Shown: piece after piece, positions 10,545 to 20,700 of the stretch
Position numbering within the stretch: position 1 is the stretch's first letter
Layout of the letters: the number at the start of each line of letters is the position of its first letter
Assembly: GCF_001653795.1 (NCBI RefSeq)
Contig: NZ_CP011514.1
Location: 3,614,279-3,678,278 of the forward strand
Source: Mitsuaria sp. 7
GTDB lineage: Bacteria; Pseudomonadota; Gammaproteobacteria; Burkholderiales; Burkholderiaceae_C
Length of the DNA: 64,000 nucleotides
Reading direction: 5' to 3'
Translations under genes and position numbers: made by a program
The notes under the pieces: model-generated
Database searches by the model: none
The model's input: only the letters and a program-made list of their open reading frames with translations
Told to the model about the DNA's origin: nothing

Positions 10545-13058
10545 ATGACCTTTCCATCACCGTCTTCCGGGGCGTCGAGCGTCCCGACCTCTTACGGCTT
10601 TGAAGCGGCTTTCCTCGAGAGCAGGCGCGCCGCAGAGAGCCGGCCCGGTGATACCCGACCCGAGCTTCTCGCGACTGGCTCTGCACCCGCATATGCCCCG
10701 CGCAAGCTCCGTGGCGTCGAGTTCGGCGCCCTGAAGGCTGACTTCCTAGCGCTCAACACGAAGTTCCTCGAGAGCCCCGAGGGCCTTCGGGCCCGGGAAG
10801 AATGGCAGGACGCGATGACAGCGGTCCTTGCCTTCGCGAAGCAGCATGGGCTTGAGGCGGCGACGAAAGAGTTGTCGCATGTGGTCGAGTTCCGGAAAAA
10901 GAACGCCGGGCCCCATGTCCATGGGGAGATCGAGCTCTATCGGCCCGATTGCAAGTACTGGCTCGAACGGTTGGCCCAGCATCTCGGAAATCCACGCATC
11001 GACCTGTCATCCCGTTGCCAAGCGCTCCTGGAACTTGAAGGGCTGGAGCAATGCCCGGAGCGCTACACCTCTGAGTTCAAGAAGCGCTCCCTATGGCTCG
11101 AAGGACGGAGCGGTGGACTCGGGAACTCGGTCTGGTCCGCATTTTCGGCGGTGGCTCTGGATGAGCTCAGGACTCTATTGCGTTCAGAACCTCGTCTCGC
11201 CGACCACGACTTCTCGACACCGCACGCGCTGGATCCCTTCGCAGCTGCCTTGCGTCTTCCAGGCTTTTCGCAGGCTTCGGAGATCGCGGACACTTTTGTG
11301 CTCGACGTCAAGATCTATCCCGAAGTGGTCGCACGATGCGCCGCATCGCTGGCACAGCGCGTGGACATGACGTCGATCGCGGAGCGGCTCGCCGAAGACT
11401 GCCTGCTGGCGATCAGCCAGAAGATCGATTCCGGAGTGAATGGCACCCAGCTCGACCTGTGCGATGGAGACCATTGGTACCTGCTGGTCAAGGCGCTGCA
11501 GGAACTCATGCCGCGCTTCGGCGATCTGCACGTCCATCAGGTGGCGGCACTGGACGACGACGGCAACCCGGAAGGATTGACCACGGACCACCGCCTGCTG
11601 GCCATCGGCATCCGCCACAACATGGCGCAGCAGGGGATCGCCCCCGCACCGGAGGAGCAAGTGCTCGAAGAACGCGTTGCCGACCGCCAGGGTCGTCAAC
11701 GAATGGTCCTGTTCGAAGGCAGGTGGCCGTATGTCGCCATCGACGAAGGAGGAAAATCGGGCCCATTGCGTCGCTTCATGGATCGCAGGGAGATCGACGC
11801 ACTGCTGCGGCCCACCGGACAGCCTCGCGGGCTCGATGCACGTACCCGACAAGCGCTGACTGCCTTCGCCGTCTCATTGTCGACGGCGCAGTTGGATCCG
11901 CAGGCTACACGGGAGTTGATCGCTTCCCGGCCAACCGCCGAGGGTCTCGAGACCGTCATCGAGCGCCAGGGACTGGACGATCGCGAATTGGCGGCATGGC
12001 TGAGCAAAGCCGCGCCGTCGTGGGACGCAGACCTCCTGGATCAGGCATTGCACCTGCTGCTCCGTGGCCATGGCGGGGCTTCGCTCGCGGCGCTTTTCGA
12101 GGCTTGGAACGCCGAAGGCTTCACCGACAGCTGGCAGCGCCAACTGCACGACCAGGCGGTGCGCGACCGATCGTTGAACACCGACCTGCGGGTCAGGGGC
12201 CAGCATGGCGACGGGGATCTGGGCTCGGATCGTCGCGTGCCGCAGCGCGAATTGCTCAGCCGCGTGACGCAACAGCTGGGCCCTATCGTTCGTCTCGCCG
12301 GCGCGCGCGCTCGACTCGTCCGGTTCAAGAAGACCTATCCGGCGGGCAGCGATCGATCGAACGTCGCCGGAGCCACTTGGGATGAGTTGATTGCAGCAGT
12401 GCGGTGGCTGCGCCAGGGTCCTGCCCGCCGGTTGACGGTACCGCTGCTCCAGGAGGTCGGCGGCCTGACCGATGCCCTGGATTCAGTGCTCTTCAGTGGT
12501 AGTTCTCGTCGACTGCAGGACGAACTTGCACTGATCCGTCAACTGTCCATCCATGGCGAGTTAAGCGCCGAGGAGACAGCCGCCCTGCTGCAGGTGAGTG
12601 ACCGCAGCCGGCATCCGGTGCCCTCTTCGCTCCTGAGCGCCGCGCTGCTGGCGGGAAAGGACTCGCTGATCGGCAGTCTGTCGGCGTGGGTCACCGCCAT
12701 GTTCCGGGAGGGGCTGCTTGACTCTGCCTCGGCTCGGCGACTCCTGCTGCCCGATGGGCTCGAAGCGGAACAGGCGCAGTCCAGCGTGAGGGGCGTACAC
12801 ATGCAACATGCGCTGACCCGTTATTTCGCGGGACTGGATGCCGCTTGCGCGGCGGGCGTGTTGCGGCCACACGATCTGCTGACCGCCGCAGGCGCCCCCA
12901 TGGGCGAGCCCAGCGCGCTGCTGCGCGTGGCTGCGCAGCGCGGCGGCGCCGAGGCGGACGCGGAGCTCCAGACGTGGCGCACGGCGCTCCCGCGCCGCTT
13001 GGCCGCTCAGGCCGCTTCGAGCCTGCCGTCCACCCGCAACAGTGTCTCCAGCGCCTGA
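10545..13058 (+). CDS. large helical-repeat (candidate effector) family member E
   Basis: 837 residues, unknown function. The leader MTFPSPSSGASSVPTSYGF has no acidic residue before position 20. Residues about 90-430 form the N-terminal domain shared with members F, G and H. Landmarks are 'FLALNTKFLES..RAREEWQDAM', 'IAERLAEDCLLAISQKI', 'LVKALQELMPRFGDLHVHQV' and 'TDHRLLAIGIRHNMAQQGIA'. The remainder carries helical repeats such as 'LIRQLSIHGELSAEETAALL' and 'LDAACAAGVLRPHDLLTAAG'. The start is an ATG 104 bp from the divergent gcd start; the longer open frame upstream runs into gcd and is rejected. The last 17 codons overlap the convergent methyltransferase gene by 52 bp. Confidence 0.75.
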   Translation: MTFPSPSSGASSVPTSYGFEAAFLESRRAAESRPGDTRPELLATGSAPAYAPRKLRGVEFGALKADFLALNTKFLESPEGLRAREEWQDAMTAVLAFAKQHGLEAATKELSHVVEFRKKNAGPHVHGEIELYRPDCKYWLERLAQHLGNPRIDLSSRCQALLELEGLEQCPERYTSEFKKRSLWLEGRSGGLGNSVWSAFSAVALDELRTLLRSEPRLADHDFSTPHALDPFAAALRLPGFSQASEIADTFVLDVKIYPEVVARCAASLAQRVDMTSIAERLAEDCLLAISQKIDSGVNGTQLDLCDGDHWYLLVKALQELMPRFGDLHVHQVAALDDDGNPEGLTTDHRLLAIGIRHNMAQQGIAPAPEEQVLEERVADRQGRQRMVLFEGRWPYVAIDEGGKSGPLRRFMDRREIDALLRPTGQPRGLDARTRQALTAFAVSLSTAQLDPQATRELIASRPTAEGLETVIERQGLDDRELAAWLSKAAPSWDADLLDQALHLLLRGHGGASLAALFEAWNAEGFTDSWQRQLHDQAVRDRSLNTDLRVRGQHGDGDLGSDRRVPQRELLSRVTQQLGPIVRLAGARARLVRFKKTYPAGSDRSNVAGATWDELIAAVRWLRQGPARRLTVPLLQEVGGLTDALDSVLFSGSSRRLQDELALIRQLSIHGELSAEETAALLQVSDRSRHPVPSSLLSAALLAGKDSLIGSLSAWVTAMFREGLLDSASARRLLLPDGLEAEQAQSSVRGVHMQHALTRYFAGLDAACAAGVLRPHDLLTAAGAPMGEPSALLRVAAQRGGAEADAELQTWRTALPRRLAAQAASSLPSTRNSVSSA

Positions 13059-14281
13059 CTGCGCAGGCCGTAGAAGCGCTTGATCTCCTCGAGCTGCGCC
13101 AGCAGCTCCGCGCGCCGCGCCGGGGTCGGGTCTTGCGGGCGCTTCACGGCCAGCACCATCTTGTTCTTGCTGGTGTGCTCCAGCGCGATGAACTCGATGA
13201 CCTGGGTGTCGTAGCCCATCAGCTCCAGCAGCAGCGCGCGCAGCGAGTCGGTCACCATCTCCGCCTCCTGGCCGAGATGGATGCCGTGCTGCAGCAGCGG
13301 GCGCAGCGCCGCCGGCGTGGTCATCTGCGGCCGGATCTCCTTGTGGCAGCACGGCGCGCACATGATGATGCGCGCGCCGCTGCGCAGGCCGAAGTGCATC
13401 GCGTAGTCGGTCGCGATGTCGCAGGCATGCAGCGCGACCATCACGTCCAGCGGCTGGTCGCCGCGTTCGCGCACGTCACCGTGCTCGAAGCTCAGGCCCT
13501 CGAGCCCGTGCCGCGCCGCCGCGGCATTGCCCAGCGCCACCATGTCCTGCTTGAGTTCCACGCCCTGCACCCGCGGTGCCAGGCCTTGCGCGCGCAGCCA
13601 GTCGTGCATCGCGAAGGTCAGGTAGCCCTTGCCCGAGCCGAAGTCGGCCAGCCGCACCGGCGTCCCCGGTTCGTCCAGGCCCGCCTTGCGCACGGCCGCG
13701 CCGAAGATCTCGATGAACTTGTTGATCTGCTTCCACTTGCGCGCCATCGCCGGCACCAGCGCGGGCTGGCCCTTGATCTCGTGCGTGACGCCGAGATCGC
13801 GCCAGAACGGGCTGTCGCTCGACAGCTCGCGGGGCTTGGCGCGGTCGTGTCCGCCGGATGGCGCCGCGCTCTCCCCGCCTGCCGCGCCGGCGTCGGCCCC
13901 CGCCTTCTTCCCCACCTGCAGCAGCGGCTTGCCCTTGCGGCTGAAGCGCAGCTGCACCTCCTCGCCGAGCGTGTCCAGGTGCGCCTGCTGGAAGTCGTGT
14001 CCCAGCAGTCCGTCGATGAGCGCGAGGCCCTCGTCGAGCGGGTGGTTCTTGGTGACGTCCTTCGTCTTGTGCCGCCAGAGGAAGCTCAGCGCGCGTTCGC
14101 CGCGCAGCTCGATGTCGCGCACGGTCAGGCGCTCGATCGAGGCGTCCTCGCCCTCGTGACGGTTCAGCAGCAGGCGCTGGAAACGGCGCTCCGCCAGCGC
14201 GGTGCGCAGCAGGCGGAGGAAGCGTTCGCGCGCGTCGGGCGAGGCAGCGCCGGCATCGGGGGCAAGGAGGGAACTGAACAT
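13007..14281 (-). CDS. class I SAM-dependent methyltransferase (Methyltransf_32-like)
   Basis: 424 residues. An N-terminal accessory region (about 1-190) contains 'FLWRHKTKDVTKNHPLDEGL', a pattern seen in a conserved family of uncharacterised bacterial proteins. The C-terminal Rossmann domain has SAM motif I as LADFGSGKGYLTFAM, an acidic end of strand 2 (VQGVELKQDM), a 'LHACDIATDYAM' motif and 'MCAPCCHKEIRPQM'. Substrate unknown; rRNA, tRNA or a small molecule are all possible. The start MFSSLLAPDAG is preferred over an ATG 25 codons upstream, because the extension is not family-like. It is convergent with member E and divergent from member F, and looks like an older chromosomal gene inside the effector-like cluster. 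Confidence 0.82.
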   Translation of the reverse strand: MFSSLLAPDAGAASPDARERFLRLLRTALAERRFQRLLLNRHEGEDASIERLTVRDIELRGERALSFLWRHKTKDVTKNHPLDEGLALIDGLLGHDFQQAHLDTLGEEVQLRFSRKGKPLLQVGKKAGADAGAAGGESAAPSGGHDRAKPRELSSDSPFWRDLGVTHEIKGQPALVPAMARKWKQINKFIEIFGAAVRKAGLDEPGTPVRLADFGSGKGYLTFAMHDWLRAQGLAPRVQGVELKQDMVALGNAAAARHGLEGLSFEHGDVRERGDQPLDVMVALHACDIATDYAMHFGLRSGARIIMCAPCCHKEIRPQMTTPAALRPLLQHGIHLGQEAEMVTDSLRALLLELMGYDTQVIEFIALEHTSKNKMVLAVKRPQDPTPARRAELLAQLEEIKRFYGLRSQALETLLRVDGRLEAA

Positions 14282-14408
14282 CGACGGTCCTGGGGCAATC
14301 CGCGATTGTCCCGCCAAAGCCGCAAGCGCGACGCAGGGCCGACGCATGTCCGCCATACGACCTCTGTAACGGGAGAAACCCTTCCGGAATCGAGGGGCAC
14401 ACAGCCGG

Positions 14409-17400
14409 ATGCTCGAACTTCATCGTCATCTTTCCGCCCCCGATACGGGCGTGCTCGATCTCGGCTTCCGACCCGAGACGTTCGCCGACGATCCGCCCGC
14501 CGCCGGCGGCGCGCCGGGCACGGAGGCTCCCGTGTACGGCCCCGAGGACGTCCCATCAGATGGACCTGTCTTCATGGCGTTCCGAGCCAGCGAGGAAGGC
14601 CAGCGCGCGACGGCGCAGATGACGCGCTGCATCGACACGATCGCCCGGTTTGCCCACGATCGCGGCAAGACGAAAGTCGCTGAGGACATCCGTCTCTTTA
14701 AAGCCATGCTCGTGCAAGAGAAGCCGAGCGTCGAGATGCACGCCCCCTATCTGGCGCTCCATTACTCCAAGGGCAAGCGTTCATTGGAACAGATCGCCGC
14801 CATGCTCGTTCCCCTGGAGACTTGCGTCGACGGCCGCGAGCGGGAGGCCCTGCGCTGCCTGAAGCAGCTGGGCGAGGGGATGTACGTGTGCGGCAGCCGC
14901 ATCGAGGGCGAACTGTCGGATGCCGAGAACTGGCTGCGGCAACTCGGCGGTGGCCTGAAGAAGACAGTCCAGTACCTGTGCCGGAACACTGCGGACGTTG
15001 CGATCGTCGACACACTCGTTCGCAGCGGCGCGGACGCGAAGCACTACCTGACGAACTCCCATGTGCGCCGCCAATTGGAGGCGCGCGTCGGTCTGCCTTG
15101 GGCGCAGGCGCCGGGCGACGATCTCCACTTCATACAGCCGCGCGATTTCCCTCGACGCATCCAGGAGTGCCGGGCCGCCGTCCGGCGTTCGGTGACGCCG
15201 GCCGCCATCGCGCGACAGCTCGCCAGCGACTGCCTGCACGAGGTGCGGACCTCGCTGCGCGAGAAGACACACGGCGCGCCGACGCTGGATCACGACGGCA
15301 TGCGCGAACTGAAGGATTTGGTGAAACAGGCCAGCGGACGATTCGGTTCGCTGAAGGCGCACCGCTTCGTGCGGGGCGACGCCTTCTCGGAGCCGATGAG
15401 GATGACCGACGACCCGCAGGCCGTCCTGTCGAGCATCCGGATGAACCTGGTGACAGCGCACTTGGTGGACAACAAGAAAGACGTGCTGGTGTGGAAGGAA
15501 GACGTCGACGGCACGGAATGGAAACTCGTGCTGAGACAGGGCGACCTTCCGGCCGTGATAGAGGATGACGGCGGGGAAGAGAGCGAGAGGTCCGCGCAGC
15601 CAGCCGATTGGCAGCGCGTGCTGCGCAAGCTGGCATCGTCTGGTACAGCGGGGTCACCGTTCACAAGGCGGTTGTCGGATCCGGCCATCCAACGGCGGAT
15701 GATCGACGGCGCCATGGCGGCACAGACCACTCCGCCCGAGACATGGGACGCGGAATTGCTGGCCGTGCCCGGCGTCCTCTCGCAGGTGTGTGAGTCGATG
15801 GAGGACCGGGCCGCCGCCCGACTGCTCAGCGGGATCGCCGGACGACCTGACGCGGGTGGGCCAGGACTCGCCCCGCTCGCGCTGGAGCTGGCCCTTCAGC
15901 GCAAGCTTGCCGCGAGCGTGGTCGAGGTGGTCGGCGGGATGGACGTCGCGGACCTGCGCACGGCGTGGCCCCCCAGTCTCCCGCTGCTGGCCGGCGCTCT
16001 GGCAGAAGGGAACGATGCCCTCGCGGACGCGGGTCTGACGGCTCTGGATCGCCTCAGCCCCACTGCCGACCAGTTCGTATGGCGATCGTGCCGAAAAGAG
16101 CTGCACGACTGGCGACGTGGCATGCAGGCGTGGTTAACCGGCGCGTCGACCCTGCCGCCGTGGCCGGAAGCCGCGCTCCAGCGTCTGGGATCCCTGCATC
16201 GCGAAGGCCTGCTGTCGGCGCCGGTGCTGGCGACGCTCTTGCAGGGCGACGCGCGGCTCGGCATCTTCGTGGACCGCGTCGGCGCACGACCCCTCCCCGA
16301 GCGTCGACCGCGGTTCCTGGCCTCCCTGGAGCGCGCCTGTGTCGAGCTGGGCTTGTCGCCGCACGACATTCGCCGCCTGGTGCCGACGGCACAGGGTCTT
16401 GGGGGTCCCGTCACGGACAACGGACTGGAAGCAACGGCACCCCGCTTCTGGCAACTGCCGCCGGCGCAGTTGGAGGAAGCACTGATTTATCGCGCCCACC
16501 AAGGCTATGGCAGCGTCGATGACCTGGTCCGCCTGTTGCGCCAGTTCCTGGACTACCCCGACTCCCTCGTCGCGCCGTTCAGCTGGCAGGGAAGTCTTGG
16601 CGCGATCAAGCGTCTGTCCTCGGACGGGGTGCTCTCGCACAGCGACTGCGTCGGGCTGCTGAGCAACACGTTGCCTTCGATCGCCCGGAGGTTCGACTGG
16701 CGCAGCCGGATGCTGCAGTCCAGCAACCTGCCCGCGCTGCGCGACTATCTCGACGTGGTGGAACATCTGGCCGTCAAGCACGGCGACCTGGTCGATGTCG
16801 ATGATCTTCTGCACGTCTGCGTAGACGGCGGCGATCCGTACCGACCCCGACCCCCACTCCGACTCGAACGGCTCCGTCCGTGGCGACCTCATATCCACGA
16901 GCGGGACTTCCCCGCGCAGCGCGGCCGGATACCGCTGGCGAGCTACGACCCTCAGGTTCGCGGTGCGCTGACGCCTTCGTTCAACCTGGCACTGGACTTC
17001 GCGGTGAAGGCCGCTCAACGCGGTTGGATCACGTCGTCGCAGCTTTCCAGTCATCTCGCCGCAGGCGGATCCTGGGCAGGCAACTCCGTGTTGCCGTTGC
17101 TACTGGGCGTCGAGCCGGATGAGCACCCCTTCACCGAGGGCGACGACGCCTTCAAGCAGACCCACCTCCGGTCTTGGCTGAGCCGTCTGGTCGACGCCGG
17201 GCGCGGGCTGAGCGGCGCGGACCTGGTCGATCTGCTGAGGACCCCTCACCGCTCTCAGCAGATGACGCCGATGCACCTGGCGGTGACGCAGGGAAGCGCG
17301 TCGCAGCTGTCCCTCTTCCTCGACTGGCTGGTGACGGCCACGGAGCCCGACAACGCCCTGCAACGTCGACTCGTGCAGGTCGTTCAGGGCGGGACCTCCG

Positions 17401-17789
17401 CCGGGGACTGCCATGTCGCCTTCGACGCGCTGCGCCTGGGGCGCTACGAGGCGCTCAAGGCCTGGCTCACCGGAATCCGACGCTTGCGCGAGGCGGACCG
17501 CCTGAACAACGCGCAATACGTGACCCTGCTGGTGCCCGATGGCGACGGCGACCGACACGCGATCGACGCGGTGGCCCATGCCGACGCGCGTGCCAGCGTG
17601 ACGCAATCGCGCGCCCTCGTCTGCGCGCGGCTGCTGCGCGAAGCGGCACTCGACGGCCAGTCGCGCGGCTGGATCGACGCCGACGACCTGCGGGACATCC
17701 TGGACCCGCTCGTGCAGGCTGGCCTGATCAACGATCAGGACGCTCCCGCCCTCCACGCCGCCACCGACGCTCTGAACGACCTCCTCTGA
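14409..17789 (+). CDS. large helical-repeat (candidate effector) family member F
   Basis: 1126 residues, unknown function. It starts MLELHRHLSAPDTGVLDLGF, closely matching member G ('TPDTGLLDLGFRAETF'). The shared N-terminal domain spans about residues 45-400. Landmarks: 'AFRASEEGQRATAQMTRCID', 'KGKRSLEQIAAML', 'FPRRIQECRAAVRRSVTPAA', 'FGSLKAHRFVRGD', 'DDPQAVLSSIRMNLV', 'LRQGDLPAVIEDDGG'. The rest is helical repeats ending 'LRDILDPLVQAGLINDQDAP'. Compared with G it lacks roughly 160 residues around residue 675. No signal peptide or membrane helix. It is followed by G after 2 bp, so the two are co-transcribed and probably coupled. Confidence 0.76.
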   Translation: MLELHRHLSAPDTGVLDLGFRPETFADDPPAAGGAPGTEAPVYGPEDVPSDGPVFMAFRASEEGQRATAQMTRCIDTIARFAHDRGKTKVAEDIRLFKAMLVQEKPSVEMHAPYLALHYSKGKRSLEQIAAMLVPLETCVDGREREALRCLKQLGEGMYVCGSRIEGELSDAENWLRQLGGGLKKTVQYLCRNTADVAIVDTLVRSGADAKHYLTNSHVRRQLEARVGLPWAQAPGDDLHFIQPRDFPRRIQECRAAVRRSVTPAAIARQLASDCLHEVRTSLREKTHGAPTLDHDGMRELKDLVKQASGRFGSLKAHRFVRGDAFSEPMRMTDDPQAVLSSIRMNLVTAHLVDNKKDVLVWKEDVDGTEWKLVLRQGDLPAVIEDDGGEESERSAQPADWQRVLRKLASSGTAGSPFTRRLSDPAIQRRMIDGAMAAQTTPPETWDAELLAVPGVLSQVCESMEDRAAARLLSGIAGRPDAGGPGLAPLALELALQRKLAASVVEVVGGMDVADLRTAWPPSLPLLAGALAEGNDALADAGLTALDRLSPTADQFVWRSCRKELHDWRRGMQAWLTGASTLPPWPEAALQRLGSLHREGLLSAPVLATLLQGDARLGIFVDRVGARPLPERRPRFLASLERACVELGLSPHDIRRLVPTAQGLGGPVTDNGLEATAPRFWQLPPAQLEEALIYRAHQGYGSVDDLVRLLRQFLDYPDSLVAPFSWQGSLGAIKRLSSDGVLSHSDCVGLLSNTLPSIARRFDWRSRMLQSSNLPALRDYLDVVEHLAVKHGDLVDVDDLLHVCVDGGDPYRPRPPLRLERLRPWRPHIHERDFPAQRGRIPLASYDPQVRGALTPSFNLALDFAVKAAQRGWITSSQLSSHLAAGGSWAGNSVLPLLLGVEPDEHPFTEGDDAFKQTHLRSWLSRLVDAGRGLSGADLVDLLRTPHRSQQMTPMHLAVTQGSASQLSLFLDWLVTATEPDNALQRRLVQVVQGGTSAGDCHVAFDALRLGRYEALKAWLTGIRRLREADRLNNAQYVTLLVPDGDGDRHAIDAVAHADARASVTQSRALVCARLLREAALDGQSRGWIDADDLRDILDPLVQAGLINDQDAPALHAATDALNDLL

Positions 17790-17791
17790 AC

Positions 17792-20700
17792 ATGTACAAC
17801 ACCATTCATCCCCAGCCCACCCCGGACACGGGTCTGCTCGATCTCGGCTTCAGAGCCGAAACATTCATCGTCACGCCACCCGTCACGCGTCCGACAGATG
17901 CGGATGCGGAAGCGCTGGTTTACGGCCCAACGGACAAGCGCGCCTTCGAGGCGTTCATCAACACCGAGGACGGTCGCCGCGCGAAGGCGCAGATGATGCG
18001 CTGCGTCGACACGATTTCCAGGTTCGCCCACGATCATGGCGATGCACTGACGGCGCGGAGGATCGCTCATCTGAACACCGTCCTGAACACCGGGGCCAAC
18101 GACGCGCTCCAGAGCCACTATCTGCCGGAACTCTATGCCTGGGGCAAGCGCGCGCTGGAGCAGATCGTCGCCCAGCTCGACCGGCTCGCGGATGGCGGCG
18201 AACGCCGCGAGCATGTCGCCATGCGCCACTTGCACCATCTGGGCGAGGGCATCGGCGAGAACTGCGGCGGTCGCATCCTGCAAGAACTCACCAAGGCCGA
18301 GACAGGCCTGGGGCAGATCGGCGGCGATCTGAAGAACGCCGTCGTACGCGTGTGCAAGAACGCGGCGGATACCGTGATCACCCAGACCCTCGCCAGGGGC
18401 GGCGCCGATGTCATCGAATACACGGCCAGCGCTCATGTCCAACCGCAGCTCGCGCGAGGCATCGGGCTGCCCTGGGCGAGTGCGCCCAACAACGATATTT
18501 TTTACACCCAACCCCATGATTTCCAGCGGCGGCTCCGGGAATGCAGGGACGCCGTCCGGCTGGCGGTGACGCCGGCCCTGGTCGCGCAGACGCTCGGCAG
18601 CGAGTGCCTGCAAAAGGCACACGCCAAGCTGCGCCAGTGGGCGGGCGAAACGCCGGACCTGAACGACGCAGATTGGCCCGCGATGGACAAAGTCTTGCAG
18701 AAGCTCGGAAAAAAGTACGGCGAGCTGAATCCTTACTGCTTCGTGCGCGGCGACGGCGTCCTGGCGCCGAGGACCCTGATGGACGATCCGCAGGCCGTCA
18801 CGTTGAACATCCGGATGAATCTGGTGGAAGAGGAGCTGGTAGACAAGAAGGACGACGTGACGCTGTGCCGGGAGGACATCGGCGACACGCGATGGCAAAT
18901 GGAGTTGAAGCAAGGTGACGTGCCGGTGGTGATCGAAGATGACGGCGATGGCCCGGAGGAACGCATGCCTCTGACCGCCGACTTCCTTCGGGCGTTGCTC
19001 AAGACGACCTCGGACGACACGCCCGATGCCCCCTGCACGGACCCGCTGTCGGATCCGAAGATCCGGAGGATGCTGATCGACCGCGTCGTCCCCGCCTTGA
19101 CCACCCCGCCCGCGACGTGGGACACGGCGTTGCTGGCGGTGCCGGGCGTGCTCTTGGAGGCCTGTCTACCGTTGGATGACGACGCTGTCGCCGGATTGCT
19201 CTGTGAGATCGCCGCGCGCCCCGATGCGGCGGGGACCCGACTCGTGGCGCTCGCATTCGAAGTCGCGGTCCAACAGAGAGTGCCCGCTGCAACGGCACAA
19301 CTGATCTGCGCCATGAGCCTGACGGACCTGCGCGCCGCATGGCCCCGGATCCTGCCGCCTCTGTCGGATGCGCTGCTGGCGGCGAACGACAGGCTCGCGG
19401 ACGCGGGCATGGCTGCCCTGGATCTTCTGTGTCCCCCTGCCGACGGGGTTTCCTGGCCGGATTGCCGCAGGGCGTTGCACGGCTTCCGACGCGGGATGAC
19501 GGTTTGGGGGAAAGCGCCGTTGACGGCACCGGTGCCGCCGTGGCCCGACCTCGCGCTCCAGCGACTCGGGGCCCTGAACCGCGAAGGCCTGCTGCCCGGA
19601 TCGACGATCGTGGCGCTCCTGCAAGGCGACATGAGGTTGGGCGTCTCCCTCTACAACCTCGGAAGACTCGTTGACGCCACGTTCTTCCGCACATTCCTGG
19701 TGGGACTGGCGCAAGCCGGTAGCGCGTTGTCCTTGTCCCGGGACGACATGCGCGACTTGATGCGTCCGATCGTCCGATTCCCCAACGCGGCGAGGGACTA
19801 CGAAGCGACCTCGCCACTGTGCTGCGCTGTGATGCTGGGGCAGTCTGCGCATGTCCGCGAGTTCCTCTCGTGGATGGCAGATCACGCAGCGGAGCCCTGG
19901 ATGCCGCCACTGCAGGACCTGGCACTGCCTGACGAGGTGATTGTTCTGGAAACCCGCCCGCCGGCAACCGTCGCCGAGGCGTTGAAGGCGTATCTGGATG
20001 GCTTGGTGACGCTTCATGAGAACGGCCACCTGCCCGCGCATGCCTTGGCGCCGTTGATCGAAGTTGCGGCGGACAACGCTTCCAACCGTTGGCCGGCGGG
20101 TCCAGGCTTCGAGCTGGTCCGCCAGGCACTGGCGAAGACGGCCGACGGGGGACTGGGCGAGGCTGTCCTGCGGGAATGGCGCCAACAAGCCGCACCCCAG
20201 CTGGCGAGCAGTCTGTCGCTCGTGAACGGCGCCGCACCCGACAACGCCCATCGAACACTGACGCCCGACGCCGTCGCTCAGGCCGTCCCTCGAAATGGAG
20301 CGGAACCGGCCATTCCCCGCCCCTACCGATTGCCAGCCGCACAGCTGCAGGAGGCCACGGTCTACTTTGGCCGACAAGGGTACTTCAGCATCGAGGAACT
20401 GGCAGAAACGCTGGTCTGGCACTTGAGCCTGAGTGACGTTCCCGCCCACAGGCTCAGCAAGGAGAGATGTCTCCACGTCATCCAGCAGCTTTCTTCCGAC
20501 GGCGTCTTCTCTCTCAACGACTGTGTCGCAATGCTGATCGCCGCGGAGCCATCGGACGACTGGAGGGACAAGATGCTGATGGGCGACCAGTTGTCTGTCC
20601 TGCGCGCCTACTTCGATCTGGTGGAGCATCTCGCCATCAAGCACGGGAGCCTCGTCGATGCGGAGCACGGGGGGCTTGTCGACGTCGACAAGCTCCTTTG

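Noticed and set aside
13007..14281. Methyltransferase as a member of the effector-like cluster or an effector modifier
   Set aside because: It belongs to a conserved bacterial family, is on the opposite strand and has no leader of the effector type.
12845..14683. 612-residue + strand open frame across the methyltransferase gene
   Set aside because: Antisense to a gene with clear SAM motifs; composition is shadow-like.
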